Positions 54,110 through 62,709 of a stretch of DNA of 64,000 nt are shown here, one piece after another. The notes below the pieces were generated by a model. That model saw nothing but the letters and a program-made list of their open reading frames with translations, was not told the origin of the DNA and did no database searches. Positions within the stretch are counted from its first letter, which is position 1; every line of letters starts with the position of its first letter. Origin of the DNA: Altererythrobacter epoxidivorans (GTDB lineage: Bacteria > Pseudomonadota > Alphaproteobacteria > Sphingomonadales > Sphingomonadaceae); NCBI RefSeq assembly GCF_001281485.1, contig NZ_CP012669.1, positions 1,550,001-1,614,000 of the forward strand. Direction: 5' to 3'. The position numbers and the translations under genes were made by a program.

Positions 54110-54817
54110 CTAGATTGCGTTGCCTGCGCCAAAAACGCCGATGATGACAGGGTCGCGGGTTTGCTCCGGATTGGCCCGGATCGCCGCTTCTTCGACGCCC
54201 ATTTCGGTCCAGATGGAATCGTTTATATTCCCCGCCAGCCGGTTGGCGATGCCGCTGACATTAGTGCCGGTCGCAGCATTGATCAGCTGCCCGACGAGCG
54301 GATCGGAAGCGATGCGGATTGCGTCGCCCAGTTCGGGCACCATGACCTCTATCAGCTGCCCGCCCATCTCGCCGCGCAGGAAGCTGGTGGCCGCACTCGG
54401 CCCGCCGCGCACGAGGTCGATCGCGTTCTGGATACCGATCACGCGGACCGCATCTGCAACGACCGGCGCCGCGCGATAGGAACCTTCGATGGCGATATCG
54501 GCAAAGGCATCTTCGAGGCGGGATTTGAACAGCGCTGAGGTGAGGATGGTCGACAGGACATCGCCGCGCGTGCCGAGCAGATTGCCGAGGCCGACCCGGC
54601 CGACCTGCTGGTCCCAATATCCGTCAGGCGCGGTCAGCCGCGCAAAGGCGCGCTCGCTCGACAACAACAGCATCCGGCGGATCGCCTCGGTAAAGCTGAA
54701 ACCCGGCAAGGTGGAGCATGCCGGCAGTGCCAGCAGCGATCCACCGGCGATCATTCCGCCGATAAAGTTCCTGCGACCCATCGGGCTTGCGGTGGTTCGA
54801 TTCAAAAATCGGGACAT
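54110..54817 (-). CDS. DUF4197 family lipoprotein
   Basis: 235 residues. A twin-arginine-like MGRRNFIGGMIAGGSLLALPAC precedes a possible lipobox Cys. The body has FARLTAPDGYWDQQVGRVGLGNLLG, KSRLEDAFADIAIEGSYRAAPV and GAGNAI at the C-terminus. DUF4197 proteins are envelope proteins of unknown role. Divergent from priA; 57 nt between starts. Confidence 0.82.
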   Translation of the reverse strand: MSRFLNRTTASPMGRRNFIGGMIAGGSLLALPACSTLPGFSFTEAIRRMLLLSSERAFARLTAPDGYWDQQVGRVGLGNLLGTRGDVLSTILTSALFKSRLEDAFADIAIEGSYRAAPVVADAVRVIGIQNAIDLVRGGPSAATSFLRGEMGGQLIEVMVPELGDAIRIASDPLVGQLINAATGTNVSGIANRLAGNINDSIWTEMGVEEAAIRANPEQTRDPVIIGVFGAGNAI

Positions 54818-54874
54818 TTCATTTCTCCGTTACTTGCCGCTTCCACCTTGCAGCACCCATATGTGATACGGCTC

Positions 54875-57040
54875 ATGAACCGCGTCCGTTGCCTCGTCTT
54901 CAATGCCGCGCTTGGCGCGCTGGACTACCGCGTGCCCGAAGGCATGTCGGTCGGCCCCGGCAGCGTCGTGCTCGCCCCTCTTGGCCCACGCCAGATCACC
55001 GGCATCGTGTGGGAGGAAGAACGCCTGCCCGCCAACGACGTTCCGGATGCAAAATTGCGCGCCTTGTTGGAGGTGCTCCCGGTCCCGCCCCTTTCAGCCC
55101 CTTTGCGGCGGCTGATCGAGTGGACTTCGGACTATTATTGCGCCCCGATGAGCGCTGTTGCCCGCATGGTCATATCGAGCGGCGGCGCGCTCAAGGGACC
55201 GGGCACGATGACCGAATACCGCCTCAGCGGCGGGATGCCCGAACGCATGACCCCGCAGCGAGAAGCGGCGATCGACGCACTGCAGGGCGAGCAAGCGACG
55301 ATCCGCGAGCTTTCAGGAATAGCAGGCGTTTCGGAAGGGGTGCTGCGCGGACTTGTCGGGCAAGGTGTGCTGGAACCGGTATTGGTTTCGATCGACCGCC
55401 CTTTCCCCGCCACCGATCCGGATTTCGAAGTGCCCGAACTCTCGCCCGACCAGCATGAAGTTGCCGGACGGCTGGTTGAAGCGGTCAAGGCACGCGAGTT
55501 TGCTCCGTTCCTGCTCGACGGGGTGACCGGTTCGGGCAAGACCGAAACCTATTTCGAACCGATGGCAGAGGCGCTCCGCATGGGTCGGCAGGTCCTCGTC
55601 CTTTTGCCTGAAATCGCTCTGACGGAAAATTTCCTTTCCCGTTTCGAACAACGTTTCGGCGTGCCGCCGGTGCTTTGGCATTCCTCGCTAAAATCGACGG
55701 AGCGCAGGCGGGCCTGGCGCGCAATCAGCGAAGGCAATGCGCAAGTCGTGGTCGGCGCGCGGTCCGCCCTCTTCCTGCCTTACAGGAACCTCGGCCTGAT
55801 CGTCGTCGACGAAGCGCACGAGGTCAGCTTCAAGCAGGATGACGGGGTTCGTTATAACGCCCGCGACGTATCGGTGATGCGTGCCCGTTTCGAGAAGATC
55901 CCCGTGGTGCTCGCCAGCGCGACCCCGGCGCTCGAAAGCCTGCAAATGGCCGAAAGCGGCATCTACGAAAAGCTCGACCTGCCCAGCCGTTTCGGCGGGG
56001 CGCAATTGCCGCATATCGATACGATCAACCTCACCGAAGAACCGCCCGAACGGCAGCGCTGGCTTTCGCCGAGGCTGGTCGCCGCGCTCGAGGACCGGCT
56101 GGCCAAGGGCGAGCAATCGCTGCTGTTCCTCAACCGCCGCGGCTTTGCCCCGCTGACGCTGTGCCGCAATTGCGGCTTTCGCTTCCAGTGCCCCAATTGC
56201 AGCGCCTGGCTGGTCGAACACCGCCTGTCGCGCCGCCTCGCCTGCCACCATTGCGGACATGAAACGATGCCGCCCGAAACCTGCCCCGAATGCGGAGAGC
56301 CGGATTGCCTCGTCGCCTGTGGCCCCGGGGTCGAAAGGATTGCGGACGAGGTGGCGGAAATCCTGCCCGAAGCGCGGGTATCGGTGGCGACTTCGGATAC
56401 GCTCAATTCACCCGAGCGCGCCGCGCAATTCATCCACGAGGCGGAAAGTGGCGCCATCGATGTCATCGTCGGCACGCAGCTGGTGACCAAGGGCTTCCAC
56501 TTTCCCGAGCTGACTCTGGTGGGCGTGATCGACGCCGATCTCGGCCTCGAGGGAGGCGATTTGCGCGCTGCCGAGCGCACTTACCAGCAGGTCGCGCAGG
56601 TGGCAGGACGCGCCGGTCGCGGGGCGAAGCCGGGCGAAGTCCTGATCCAGACGCGCCATCCCGAAGCAGCGGTTATCGCGGCATTGGCTGCCGGCGACCG
56701 CGATGCCTTCTACGAAGCCGAAACAGAAGCGCGCCGCCACGCCGGTGCCCCGCCCTTTGGCAGGTGGGCAGCGATCATCATATCTTCGGAAGACGATCAG
56801 GAAGCGCGGCAGGCGGCAAACCGGCTGGGCGACAGCCGCCCGCAGGAAGACGATTTGACCATCCTCGGTCCGGCCCCCGCTCCACTGGCCTTGTTGAGAG
56901 GGCGCTATCGCTATCGTTTCCTGGTCAATGCGCGGCGCAGCGTCGAATTGCAGAAGATCATCCTGCGGTGGCTTGGCACGCAGCAATTCGCGCCGGGCGT
57001 GCGCGTCGGCGTCGATATCGACCCCTACAGTTTCGTCTGA
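54875..57040 (+). CDS. priA: Primosomal replication protein N' (PriA helicase)
   Basis: Restarts stalled forks. 721 residues from ATG 54875 (MNRVRCLVFNAALGALDYRVPEG). The N-terminal 3'-end-binding domain is followed by Walker A GVTGSGKTETYF, DEAH (IVVDEAHEVSFK), zinc-binding Cys (LCRNCGFRFQCPNCSAW, CHHCGHETMPPETCPECGEPDC), and helicase motifs to AGRAGRG. TTG 54848 would add 9 residues. Length fits the family. Confidence 0.96.
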   Translation: MNRVRCLVFNAALGALDYRVPEGMSVGPGSVVLAPLGPRQITGIVWEEERLPANDVPDAKLRALLEVLPVPPLSAPLRRLIEWTSDYYCAPMSAVARMVISSGGALKGPGTMTEYRLSGGMPERMTPQREAAIDALQGEQATIRELSGIAGVSEGVLRGLVGQGVLEPVLVSIDRPFPATDPDFEVPELSPDQHEVAGRLVEAVKAREFAPFLLDGVTGSGKTETYFEPMAEALRMGRQVLVLLPEIALTENFLSRFEQRFGVPPVLWHSSLKSTERRRAWRAISEGNAQVVVGARSALFLPYRNLGLIVVDEAHEVSFKQDDGVRYNARDVSVMRARFEKIPVVLASATPALESLQMAESGIYEKLDLPSRFGGAQLPHIDTINLTEEPPERQRWLSPRLVAALEDRLAKGEQSLLFLNRRGFAPLTLCRNCGFRFQCPNCSAWLVEHRLSRRLACHHCGHETMPPETCPECGEPDCLVACGPGVERIADEVAEILPEARVSVATSDTLNSPERAAQFIHEAESGAIDVIVGTQLVTKGFHFPELTLVGVIDADLGLEGGDLRAAERTYQQVAQVAGRAGRGAKPGEVLIQTRHPEAAVIAALAAGDRDAFYEAETEARRHAGAPPFGRWAAIIISSEDDQEARQAANRLGDSRPQEDDLTILGPAPAPLALLRGRYRYRFLVNARRSVELQKIILRWLGTQQFAPGVRVGVDIDPYSFV

Positions 57041-57049
57041 CGGTTTCGC

Positions 57050-57481
57050 TCAGTCCTCGTCGCAATTGGCGTCGAAATCCCGGCGTGCAGCCTCGATCGC
57101 CAATATGTTGTCCATCGCCCAATATCCCAGCCGCGCGACCGGACCGGTGAGCGAAGATCCCAGCGGGGTGAGCGAATAATCGACCCGCGGCGGCACGGTG
57201 GGCGTAACCTCACGGTGGACCAGCCCGTCACGCTCCAGCCCGCGTAGCGTGCGCGTCAGCATGCGTTGAGAGATGCTCGCAATCTCGCGCCGCAACTCAT
57301 TGAAACGGCGCGGCCCCTGGGCAAGGCTCATGACCACGCGCACAGACCATTTGTCGCCGATGCGCGACAGGACATCGTTCACCGCAGCACAACTCGGCTG
57401 GTCCGGGACCTCCATGGTTACATGGGTGTTCCTATCGGACAACAAAGTGCCTTCTTGCGGGGTCAGGGTATTAGTATCCAT
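57050..57481 (-). CDS. HxlR/DUF24 family transcriptional regulator (probable thiol sensor)
   Basis: 143 residues. Winged helix with CAAVNDVLSRIGDKWSVRVVMSLAQGPRRFNELRREIASISQRMLTRTLRGLERDGL. Cys31 sits just before the HTH, where YodB-type redox sensors carry the sensing cysteine; Cys140 near the C-terminus could pair with it. Divergent from azoR with a 35-nt shared region holding an inverted repeat. The N-terminal 25 residues are extra and variable. Confidence 0.9.
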   Translation of the reverse strand: MDTNTLTPQEGTLLSDRNTHVTMEVPDQPSCAAVNDVLSRIGDKWSVRVVMSLAQGPRRFNELRREIASISQRMLTRTLRGLERDGLVHREVTPTVPPRVDYSLTPLGSSLTGPVARLGYWAMDNILAIEAARRDFDANCDED

Positions 57482-57486
57482 ATGGC

Positions 57487-57514
57487 CTCCAGGTTATCGA
57501 AAGTAACTATGGAG
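57487..57514. promoter_or_regulatory. Putative HxlR operator between hxlR and azoR
   Basis: Left arm CTCCA-g-GTTA (57487-57496) and right arm TAAC-ta-TGGAG (57504-57514), with TCGAAAG between. The core GTTA-N7-TAAC followed by CTA resembles DUF24 sites such as those of YodB. With only 35 nt between start codons, one bound dimer would cover both promoters. Confidence 0.6.
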
Positions 57515-57516
57515 CA

Positions 57517-58119
57517 ATGAAAATGCAAATCCTTCGAGTCGACAGTTCAACCACCGGCGACCAGTCGATCAGCCGCCAGCTGACCCAGATGATCACCGAT
57601 CACTTCGCAGCGAAAAACCCCGATGCGACAGTGGTGACGCGCGACCTGGTCGACGCCCCCCTGTCCCACATCGATCCCATCACGACCAAGGCGATCCGCA
57701 CCCCGCCCGAAACGCACGAAGAGGCAGTGAGGGCAGCCTATCCGGCAGAGCGCTCCGTCCTCGACGAATTTCTCGCTTCCGACGTCGTGGTGATCGGTGC
57801 GCCGATGTACAATTTCTCCATCCCCAGCCAGCTCAAGGCGTGGCTCGACCGGCTCGGCGTTCCGGGCGTGACGTTCAAATATTCGGAAGCCGGTCCCGAA
57901 GGGCTCGCCGGTGGCCGCAAGGTCGTGATCGCCTCTGCCCGTGGCGGTACCTACGAAAACGGCACGATGGCTGAAAACCAGGAAAGCCTGCTCAAGACCT
58001 TCCTCGATTTCATCGGCGTGGACGATGTGACCTTCATCCGTGTCGAAAAGGCCGGCTTCGGCCCCGAAGCGATCGAGGCAGGATTTGCTGCCGCCAGGGA
58101 AGAGATCGCCAGGCTCTGA
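57517..58119 (+). CDS. azoR: FMN-dependent NADH-azoreductase
   Basis: 200 residues. Flavodoxin-like fold: ILRVDSSTTGDQSISRQLTQ, GAPMYNFSIPSQLKAWLDRLGVPGVTFKYSE and IASARGGTY. Reduces azo dyes and quinones by two electrons, limiting semiquinone and electrophile stress. ATG 57523, two codons in, has better spacing from GGAG. Divergent HxlR fits a YodB/AzoR1-type pair. Photolyase follows after 34 nt. Confidence 0.92.
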   Translation: MKMQILRVDSSTTGDQSISRQLTQMITDHFAAKNPDATVVTRDLVDAPLSHIDPITTKAIRTPPETHEEAVRAAYPAERSVLDEFLASDVVVIGAPMYNFSIPSQLKAWLDRLGVPGVTFKYSEAGPEGLAGGRKVVIASARGGTYENGTMAENQESLLKTFLDFIGVDDVTFIRVEKAGFGPEAIEAGFAAAREEIARL

Positions 58120-58153
58120 GGCACCTTTCGGATGGCCGGGCATTGTTGTGGCA

Positions 58154-59716
58154 ATGTCCGGCCCCATCCTCGTTCCCATACTCGGCGACCAGCTGACCCG
58201 CGACCTTGCCTCGCTGCGGGGACGGATCAAGGACGACACCGTCATCCTGATGATGGAGGTCTGGGACGAGGCGACCTACGTCAAGCACCACAAGCAGAAG
58301 ATCGCGCTGATCTTTTCCGCCATGCGGCACTTCGCAGCCGAGCTGTCCGATGCCGGCTGGACGGTCGATTACGTAAAGCTCACCGATAATGGCAATTCGG
58401 GCAGCTTCACCGGCGAGGTCGCCCGCGCCATCGAACGCCACGATCCGCGCGCCATCCATGTCGTCGAGGCTGGCGAATGGCGCGTGCAGCAGGCCATCGA
58501 GCAATGGCCGGACAAGTTCGCATGCGAAGTGGAAATCCTGCCCGACGACCGCTTCATCTGCGCGCTGTCCGAGTTTCGCGACTGGGCCGACGGCCGCGAC
58601 CACCTGACGATGGAACATTTCTACCGCGAAATGCGGAAAAAGACCGGCCTTTTGATGACCGACACGGGCAAACCGGTCGGCGGGGACTGGAATTACGACA
58701 AGCAGAACCGCGAAAGCCCGGATGACGGGATGGACCCGCCCGCGCGGCCGACCTTCGATCCCGATGACATTACCCGTGAATGCATCGAGCTCGTCGAGGA
58801 GAAATTCGGCGACCACTTCGGCAGTCTCGACAAGTTCGGCTGGCCGGTGACGCGGGCACAGGCGGAAAAGGCGGCGGACGCTTTCTTCGCAGAGCGGATA
58901 GAGAAGTTCGGCCCCTATCAGGACGCCATGGTCCACGGGCAGGACGACCTGTATCACTCGATGCTTTCGACCAGCATCAACCTCGGCCTGCTCGATCCGC
59001 TGGACCTGTGCCGCCGCGCCGAGAAGGCTTACGATGACGGCAAGGCACCGCTCAATTCGGTCGAGGGTTTCATCCGCCAGATCATCGGCTGGCGCGAATA
59101 TGTGCGCGGCTTCTACTGGTATTTCATGCCCGACCTCGAAAGCCGCAATGCGCTCAACGCCCAGCGCGGATTGCCGGAGTTCTACTGGACGGGCGAAACG
59201 GACATGCGCTGCCTTGCCGATTGCATCCGCTCTACCCGCGACAATGCCCACGCGCACCATATCCAGCGGCTGATGGTGCTCGGCAATTTTGCCCTTCTGG
59301 CCGGGATCAACCCGCGCGAGGTGCAGGACTGGTATCTTGTCGTCTATGCCGATGCCTATGAATGGGTCGAGCTACCCAATGTCAGCGCCATGATCCTCTA
59401 TGCCGACGGGGGGAAGCTCGCGACTAAGCCCTATGCGGCCTCGGGCAATTACATCAACAAGATGTCGGATTACTGTAAGGAATGCCGTTATTCGGTGTCG
59501 AAGAAGACCGGCGAGGACGCCTGCCCGTTCAACCCGCTCTACTGGCACTTTATGGAGCGGCACCGCGACCGGCTGGAAAAGAACCACCGGATCGGCCGCA
59601 TCTATGCGACCTGGGACCGGATGGGCGATGAAAAGAAGCAGGACTATCTGCACAGCGCCGAGAAATTCCTCGACAGCCTGACCCCGGCCAAGGCAGGCTG
59701 GGCGCGCAATTCATAA
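58154..59716 (+). CDS. Iron-sulfur bacterial photolyase/cryptochrome (FeS-BCP, PhrB-like)
   Basis: 520 residues from ATG 58154. The N-terminal antenna domain (GPILVPILGDQLTRDLASL) is followed by a photolyase FAD domain with TRDNAHAHHIQRLMVLGNFALLAG split. Cys353, Cys441, Cys444 and Cys457 have the spacing of the 4Fe-4S ligands in PhrB (88, 2 and 12 residues apart). Repairs (6-4) photoproducts or senses blue light. It sits in an azoR-photolyase-GST run and starts 34 nt after azoR. Confidence 0.92.
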   Translation: MSGPILVPILGDQLTRDLASLRGRIKDDTVILMMEVWDEATYVKHHKQKIALIFSAMRHFAAELSDAGWTVDYVKLTDNGNSGSFTGEVARAIERHDPRAIHVVEAGEWRVQQAIEQWPDKFACEVEILPDDRFICALSEFRDWADGRDHLTMEHFYREMRKKTGLLMTDTGKPVGGDWNYDKQNRESPDDGMDPPARPTFDPDDITRECIELVEEKFGDHFGSLDKFGWPVTRAQAEKAADAFFAERIEKFGPYQDAMVHGQDDLYHSMLSTSINLGLLDPLDLCRRAEKAYDDGKAPLNSVEGFIRQIIGWREYVRGFYWYFMPDLESRNALNAQRGLPEFYWTGETDMRCLADCIRSTRDNAHAHHIQRLMVLGNFALLAGINPREVQDWYLVVYADAYEWVELPNVSAMILYADGGKLATKPYAASGNYINKMSDYCKECRYSVSKKTGEDACPFNPLYWHFMERHRDRLEKNHRIGRIYATWDRMGDEKKQDYLHSAEKFLDSLTPAKAGWARNS

Positions 59717-59743
59717 AACCAGATTGCCCGGGGAGAAAATTGA

Positions 59744-60376
59744 ATGCTGACCGTCCACCACCTGCGCCTGTCGCAATCCGAACGCATCGTGTGGCTGTGC
59801 GAGGAAATGGGCATCGATTACGAGGTCAAGCTCTACAACCGACGCGAAGACAACCGGCTGGCTCCCGACGAATACAAGGCGCTGCACCCGATGGGCATCG
59901 CACCGGTCATCACCGACGGGGATTTCGTCCTCGGCGAAAGCGGTGCAATCATCGACTGGATCGTCGCGCAATATGGCGATCGCGGGCTGGTTCCGGACAA
60001 GAACCACCCCGACTTTGCCGACCACCTGTTCTTCTACCACTGGGCCAACGGCACCTTCATGACGAATGGCATGATGGCGCTGGTCGCCCAGTTTTGCGGT
60101 GCCGAACAGATGCCGCCCTTCGTCGCCGATCGCATGGCCAAAAGCTGGCAGATCGTCGAGAAACGGCTGGGAGAGGCGGAATATTTCGGCGGTAGCCAGC
60201 TGACGACCGCAGACATCATGATGGGTTTCCAGCTGACCACCAGCCGCGCGATGAGCGGGATGAGCATCGAGGGGATGCCCAACCTCCACGCCTACCTGAA
60301 GCGCATCGGCGAGCGCGACGCCTACCAGCGCGCCATGGCCAAGGCCGAACCGGGAATGCCGCCGAAGCTGGATTGA
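59744..60376 (+). CDS. Glutathione S-transferase
   Basis: 210 residues. N-terminal thioredoxin-like domain LTVHHLRLSQSERIVWLCEEMGIDYEVKLYNR with DFVLGESGAIIDWIV (conserved ES for glutathione binding) and an alpha-helical C-terminal domain with LTTADIMMGF. GGGGAG lies 8 nt before ATG 59744. It follows the photolyase by 27 nt and is probably cotranscribed. The 60377-60566 stretch after it holds no gene that I can support. Confidence 0.9.
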   Translation: MLTVHHLRLSQSERIVWLCEEMGIDYEVKLYNRREDNRLAPDEYKALHPMGIAPVITDGDFVLGESGAIIDWIVAQYGDRGLVPDKNHPDFADHLFFYHWANGTFMTNGMMALVAQFCGAEQMPPFVADRMAKSWQIVEKRLGEAEYFGGSQLTTADIMMGFQLTTSRAMSGMSIEGMPNLHAYLKRIGERDAYQRAMAKAEPGMPPKLD

Positions 60377-60566
60377 TGGGGCGACGGGAGTCCGCAATCG
60401 GGTCGTTGGCTGAACTCGCCGCTTTCCTACACGGATCGAAAAAGCGACAATTTTGGCCGCTCTTTCACACCGTCAAGCACCACGCTCGCAACACCCCTGA
60501 TTCCAGTGTCAGGTCTGTGTTCCATGTGTTCCATCCAATAGGATTTGCCGAGGTGGGTTTACCCCC

Positions 60567-61475
60567 TCAACCGGCAATCGCGGCCCGCTCTTTCGCCAGT
60601 CGCCGGCGGGTCCACCACGGACGGATCACCTGCCCGCGCTGCGCTGCCAGCCAGACGAGGTAAACGCCTGTCACCGTCGCTGCGATCAGCGCGATGATCG
60701 AGGCTTCCAGACCGAACGCCCCGCCAGAGAGCCATTCGGGTCCCGACACGCTCGATTCCACTAGGCCATCGACCGCATTGCCGGAAACCGGCACGTCCCA
60801 GATGTAACCCTGCACGACATTCCAGCCGAAGTGGATCCCGATCGCGAACCACAGGCTGCGGGTCAGCATATAGGCCCCGCCCAGCAGGATGCCCGCCTCT
60901 ACCGCGATGGCAATGGAGGAAAACACGGTCGCGTTGTCGTTGCTGATGTGGGCATAGCCGAATAGCGCCGAGGAAATGGCGAGCGCGAACCAGCTGCCGC
61001 CGAATTGCTCCAGGAAGCGGAAGATCACGCCGCGGAACAGCACTTCTTCGATGAAGGCGGCCTGGAATCCGGCGGAGAAGAGGATCATCAGGAAAGAGGT
61101 GCTGCCGCCCCAACCCTGGATATCGTAAACGCCCAGGATCCAGGCGACCGCGACCATCAATGTCATGAGGATGGCGGCCAGCATCGTACCGCGACCGAGG
61201 TCGCCCAGCGCCCCCGCCTTCGGCAAATCGTCTTGTCGGTCGTCTCCGATCCGCGGCAGCACCAGCTTGTAGATCACGAATACGGCAATGATGGCGATCA
61301 CCACGCTGATCGCTCGGCCCGTATCTTCGGCAAATGGCTCTGTGACGAACGGAACGACGAACCTGCCGACGAGACCGAGAGTGAAGACGATGGCGAAGAT
61401 GCCGATGACCAGCGCCACCAGCGGAAAGTCGATGATCTTGCGCCAGAGCGGCTTGGTCGCGGTCGTATCGTTCAT
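60567..61475 (-). CDS. CPBP family intramembrane glutamic endopeptidase
   Basis: 302 residues with about eight hydrophobic segments. Motif 1 EEVLFRGVIFRFLEQFG has the catalytic Glu-Glu and Arg; motif 2 SSALFGYAHIS supplies the His. These Abi/CAAX-prenyl-type proteases cut membrane proteins or peptides; bacterial targets are often unknown. GGAGGAGCAC lies 8 nt upstream of ATG 61475. Confidence 0.9.
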   Translation of the reverse strand: MNDTTATKPLWRKIIDFPLVALVIGIFAIVFTLGLVGRFVVPFVTEPFAEDTGRAISVVIAIIAVFVIYKLVLPRIGDDRQDDLPKAGALGDLGRGTMLAAILMTLMVAVAWILGVYDIQGWGGSTSFLMILFSAGFQAAFIEEVLFRGVIFRFLEQFGGSWFALAISSALFGYAHISNDNATVFSSIAIAVEAGILLGGAYMLTRSLWFAIGIHFGWNVVQGYIWDVPVSGNAVDGLVESSVSGPEWLSGGAFGLEASIIALIAATVTGVYLVWLAAQRGQVIRPWWTRRRLAKERAAIAG

Positions 61476-61590
61476 GTCGTGCTCCTCCGAAAACGAGGCA
61501 TGAGCCAGCGAGGCCGGTGTGGCAAGCCGATGCTTCCAACGAGTACGGTTACATCAACAACTGGATGGTGCGCCCAAGCGAGCGAGGCCG

Positions 61591-62628
61591 TTACTTGCGC
61601 CCTTCTCTCTTGAGCAGCTCGCGCTTGATATCGAGACCATAGGCATAGCCGCCCAGCGTGCCGTCCGCTGCGATGACGCGGTGACACGGGATGAGTACGG
61701 CGATGTTGTTCGCCCCGTTTGCACCGCCGACCGCACGGCTCGCCTTGGGATTGCCGAGCATAGCGGCCTGTTCGCCATAGCTGCGCGTTTCGCCAGCCGG
61801 AATCTGGCGCAGCGCCTGCCAGCAGCGCTGCTGGAATGCCGTGCCCTTGACGTCGAGCGGGATGTGGGAGTTGTCGAGCGCCGGTTCCTCAACCGCTGCA
61901 ATGACCTGATCCAGCAGTGCTGCGAAACCGTCGCTCCCGTGGACAAGCTCCGCCTTGGGGAAGCGCGCCCTAAGATCGTCTTCGCCCTCTCCGAAAGAAA
62001 GGCAGCAGACGCCGCGTTCGGTTGCCGCGACCATCATCGGGCCCAGCGAGGTTTCGACGACGGCCCAGTGTATCGTGCGACCCGCACCGCCGTTCTTCCA
62101 CTCGCTCGCGCTCATCCCCAACTTGCCTTTCGTGTCGTCGTAGAAGCGCGAGGCGCTTTCGTATCCTGCATCGTAAATTGCACCTGTCACGCTCGAAGAT
62201 GCGCCCAGCGCCTCGCGAGCGCGTTCTTCCCGCAGCGCACGCCCATAGGCAGCGGGTGAAAGCCCCGTTGCGCGCTTGAATATGCGCTGGAAATGCGCGG
62301 GGGAATAACCGGTGATCGTCGCCAGTTCATCCAGCGTCGGATTGCCTTCCGACCCCTTGATCTCCTCGATCGCGGCAAGAACGGCGGCCTCGTCGCGCCC
62401 GACATCGTCGGGCAGGCACCGCTTGCAAGCCCTCAGGCCGGCCTCGCGGGCTTCCTTGCCGGTTGCAAAAAAGCGGACATTGTCGCGGGACGGATGGCGG
62501 GCAGCGCAGCTGGGGCGGCAATAGATGCCGGTAGTCAGCACTCCGGTGACGAAGCGCCCGTCATACGAACGGTCGCGCCGCTTGACGGCGGCCCATGCTG
62601 TTGCAGGTGTGATAGTGTGTTCGTTCAT
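61591..62628 (-). CDS. ada: Bifunctional Ada: methylphosphotriester sensor and O6-alkylguanine-DNA alkyltransferase
   Basis: 345 residues from ATG 62628. The N-terminal zinc domain has Cys (IYCRPSCAARHPSRDNVRFF and KRCLPDD), the first Cys being the methyl acceptor; an AraC HTH (ITGYSPAHFQRIFKRATGLSPAAYGRALR); and the alkyltransferase site IPCHRVIAADG. Methylated Ada activates repair genes. Longer starts at 62664 or 62682 add non-homologous residues. Confidence 0.95.
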   Translation of the reverse strand: MNEHTITPATAWAAVKRRDRSYDGRFVTGVLTTGIYCRPSCAARHPSRDNVRFFATGKEAREAGLRACKRCLPDDVGRDEAAVLAAIEEIKGSEGNPTLDELATITGYSPAHFQRIFKRATGLSPAAYGRALREERAREALGASSSVTGAIYDAGYESASRFYDDTKGKLGMSASEWKNGGAGRTIHWAVVETSLGPMMVAATERGVCCLSFGEGEDDLRARFPKAELVHGSDGFAALLDQVIAAVEEPALDNSHIPLDVKGTAFQQRCWQALRQIPAGETRSYGEQAAMLGNPKASRAVGGANGANNIAVLIPCHRVIAADGTLGGYAYGLDIKRELLKREGRK

Positions 62629-62709
62629 GAGCCAGTGAATAGGATAGTGCGCAGTTCGCTTCATCCCGAAGCTTGCGATCAAAGTGAATGGCGGTCAAAT
62701 ACCGACGCA

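Noticed and set aside
58034..59260. 408-codon minus-strand frame
   Set aside because: Antisense to the photolyase; no conserved motifs.
60373..60663. 96-codon plus-strand frame after the GST
   Set aside because: Overlaps the CPBP gene end and is low-complexity basic; no evidence.
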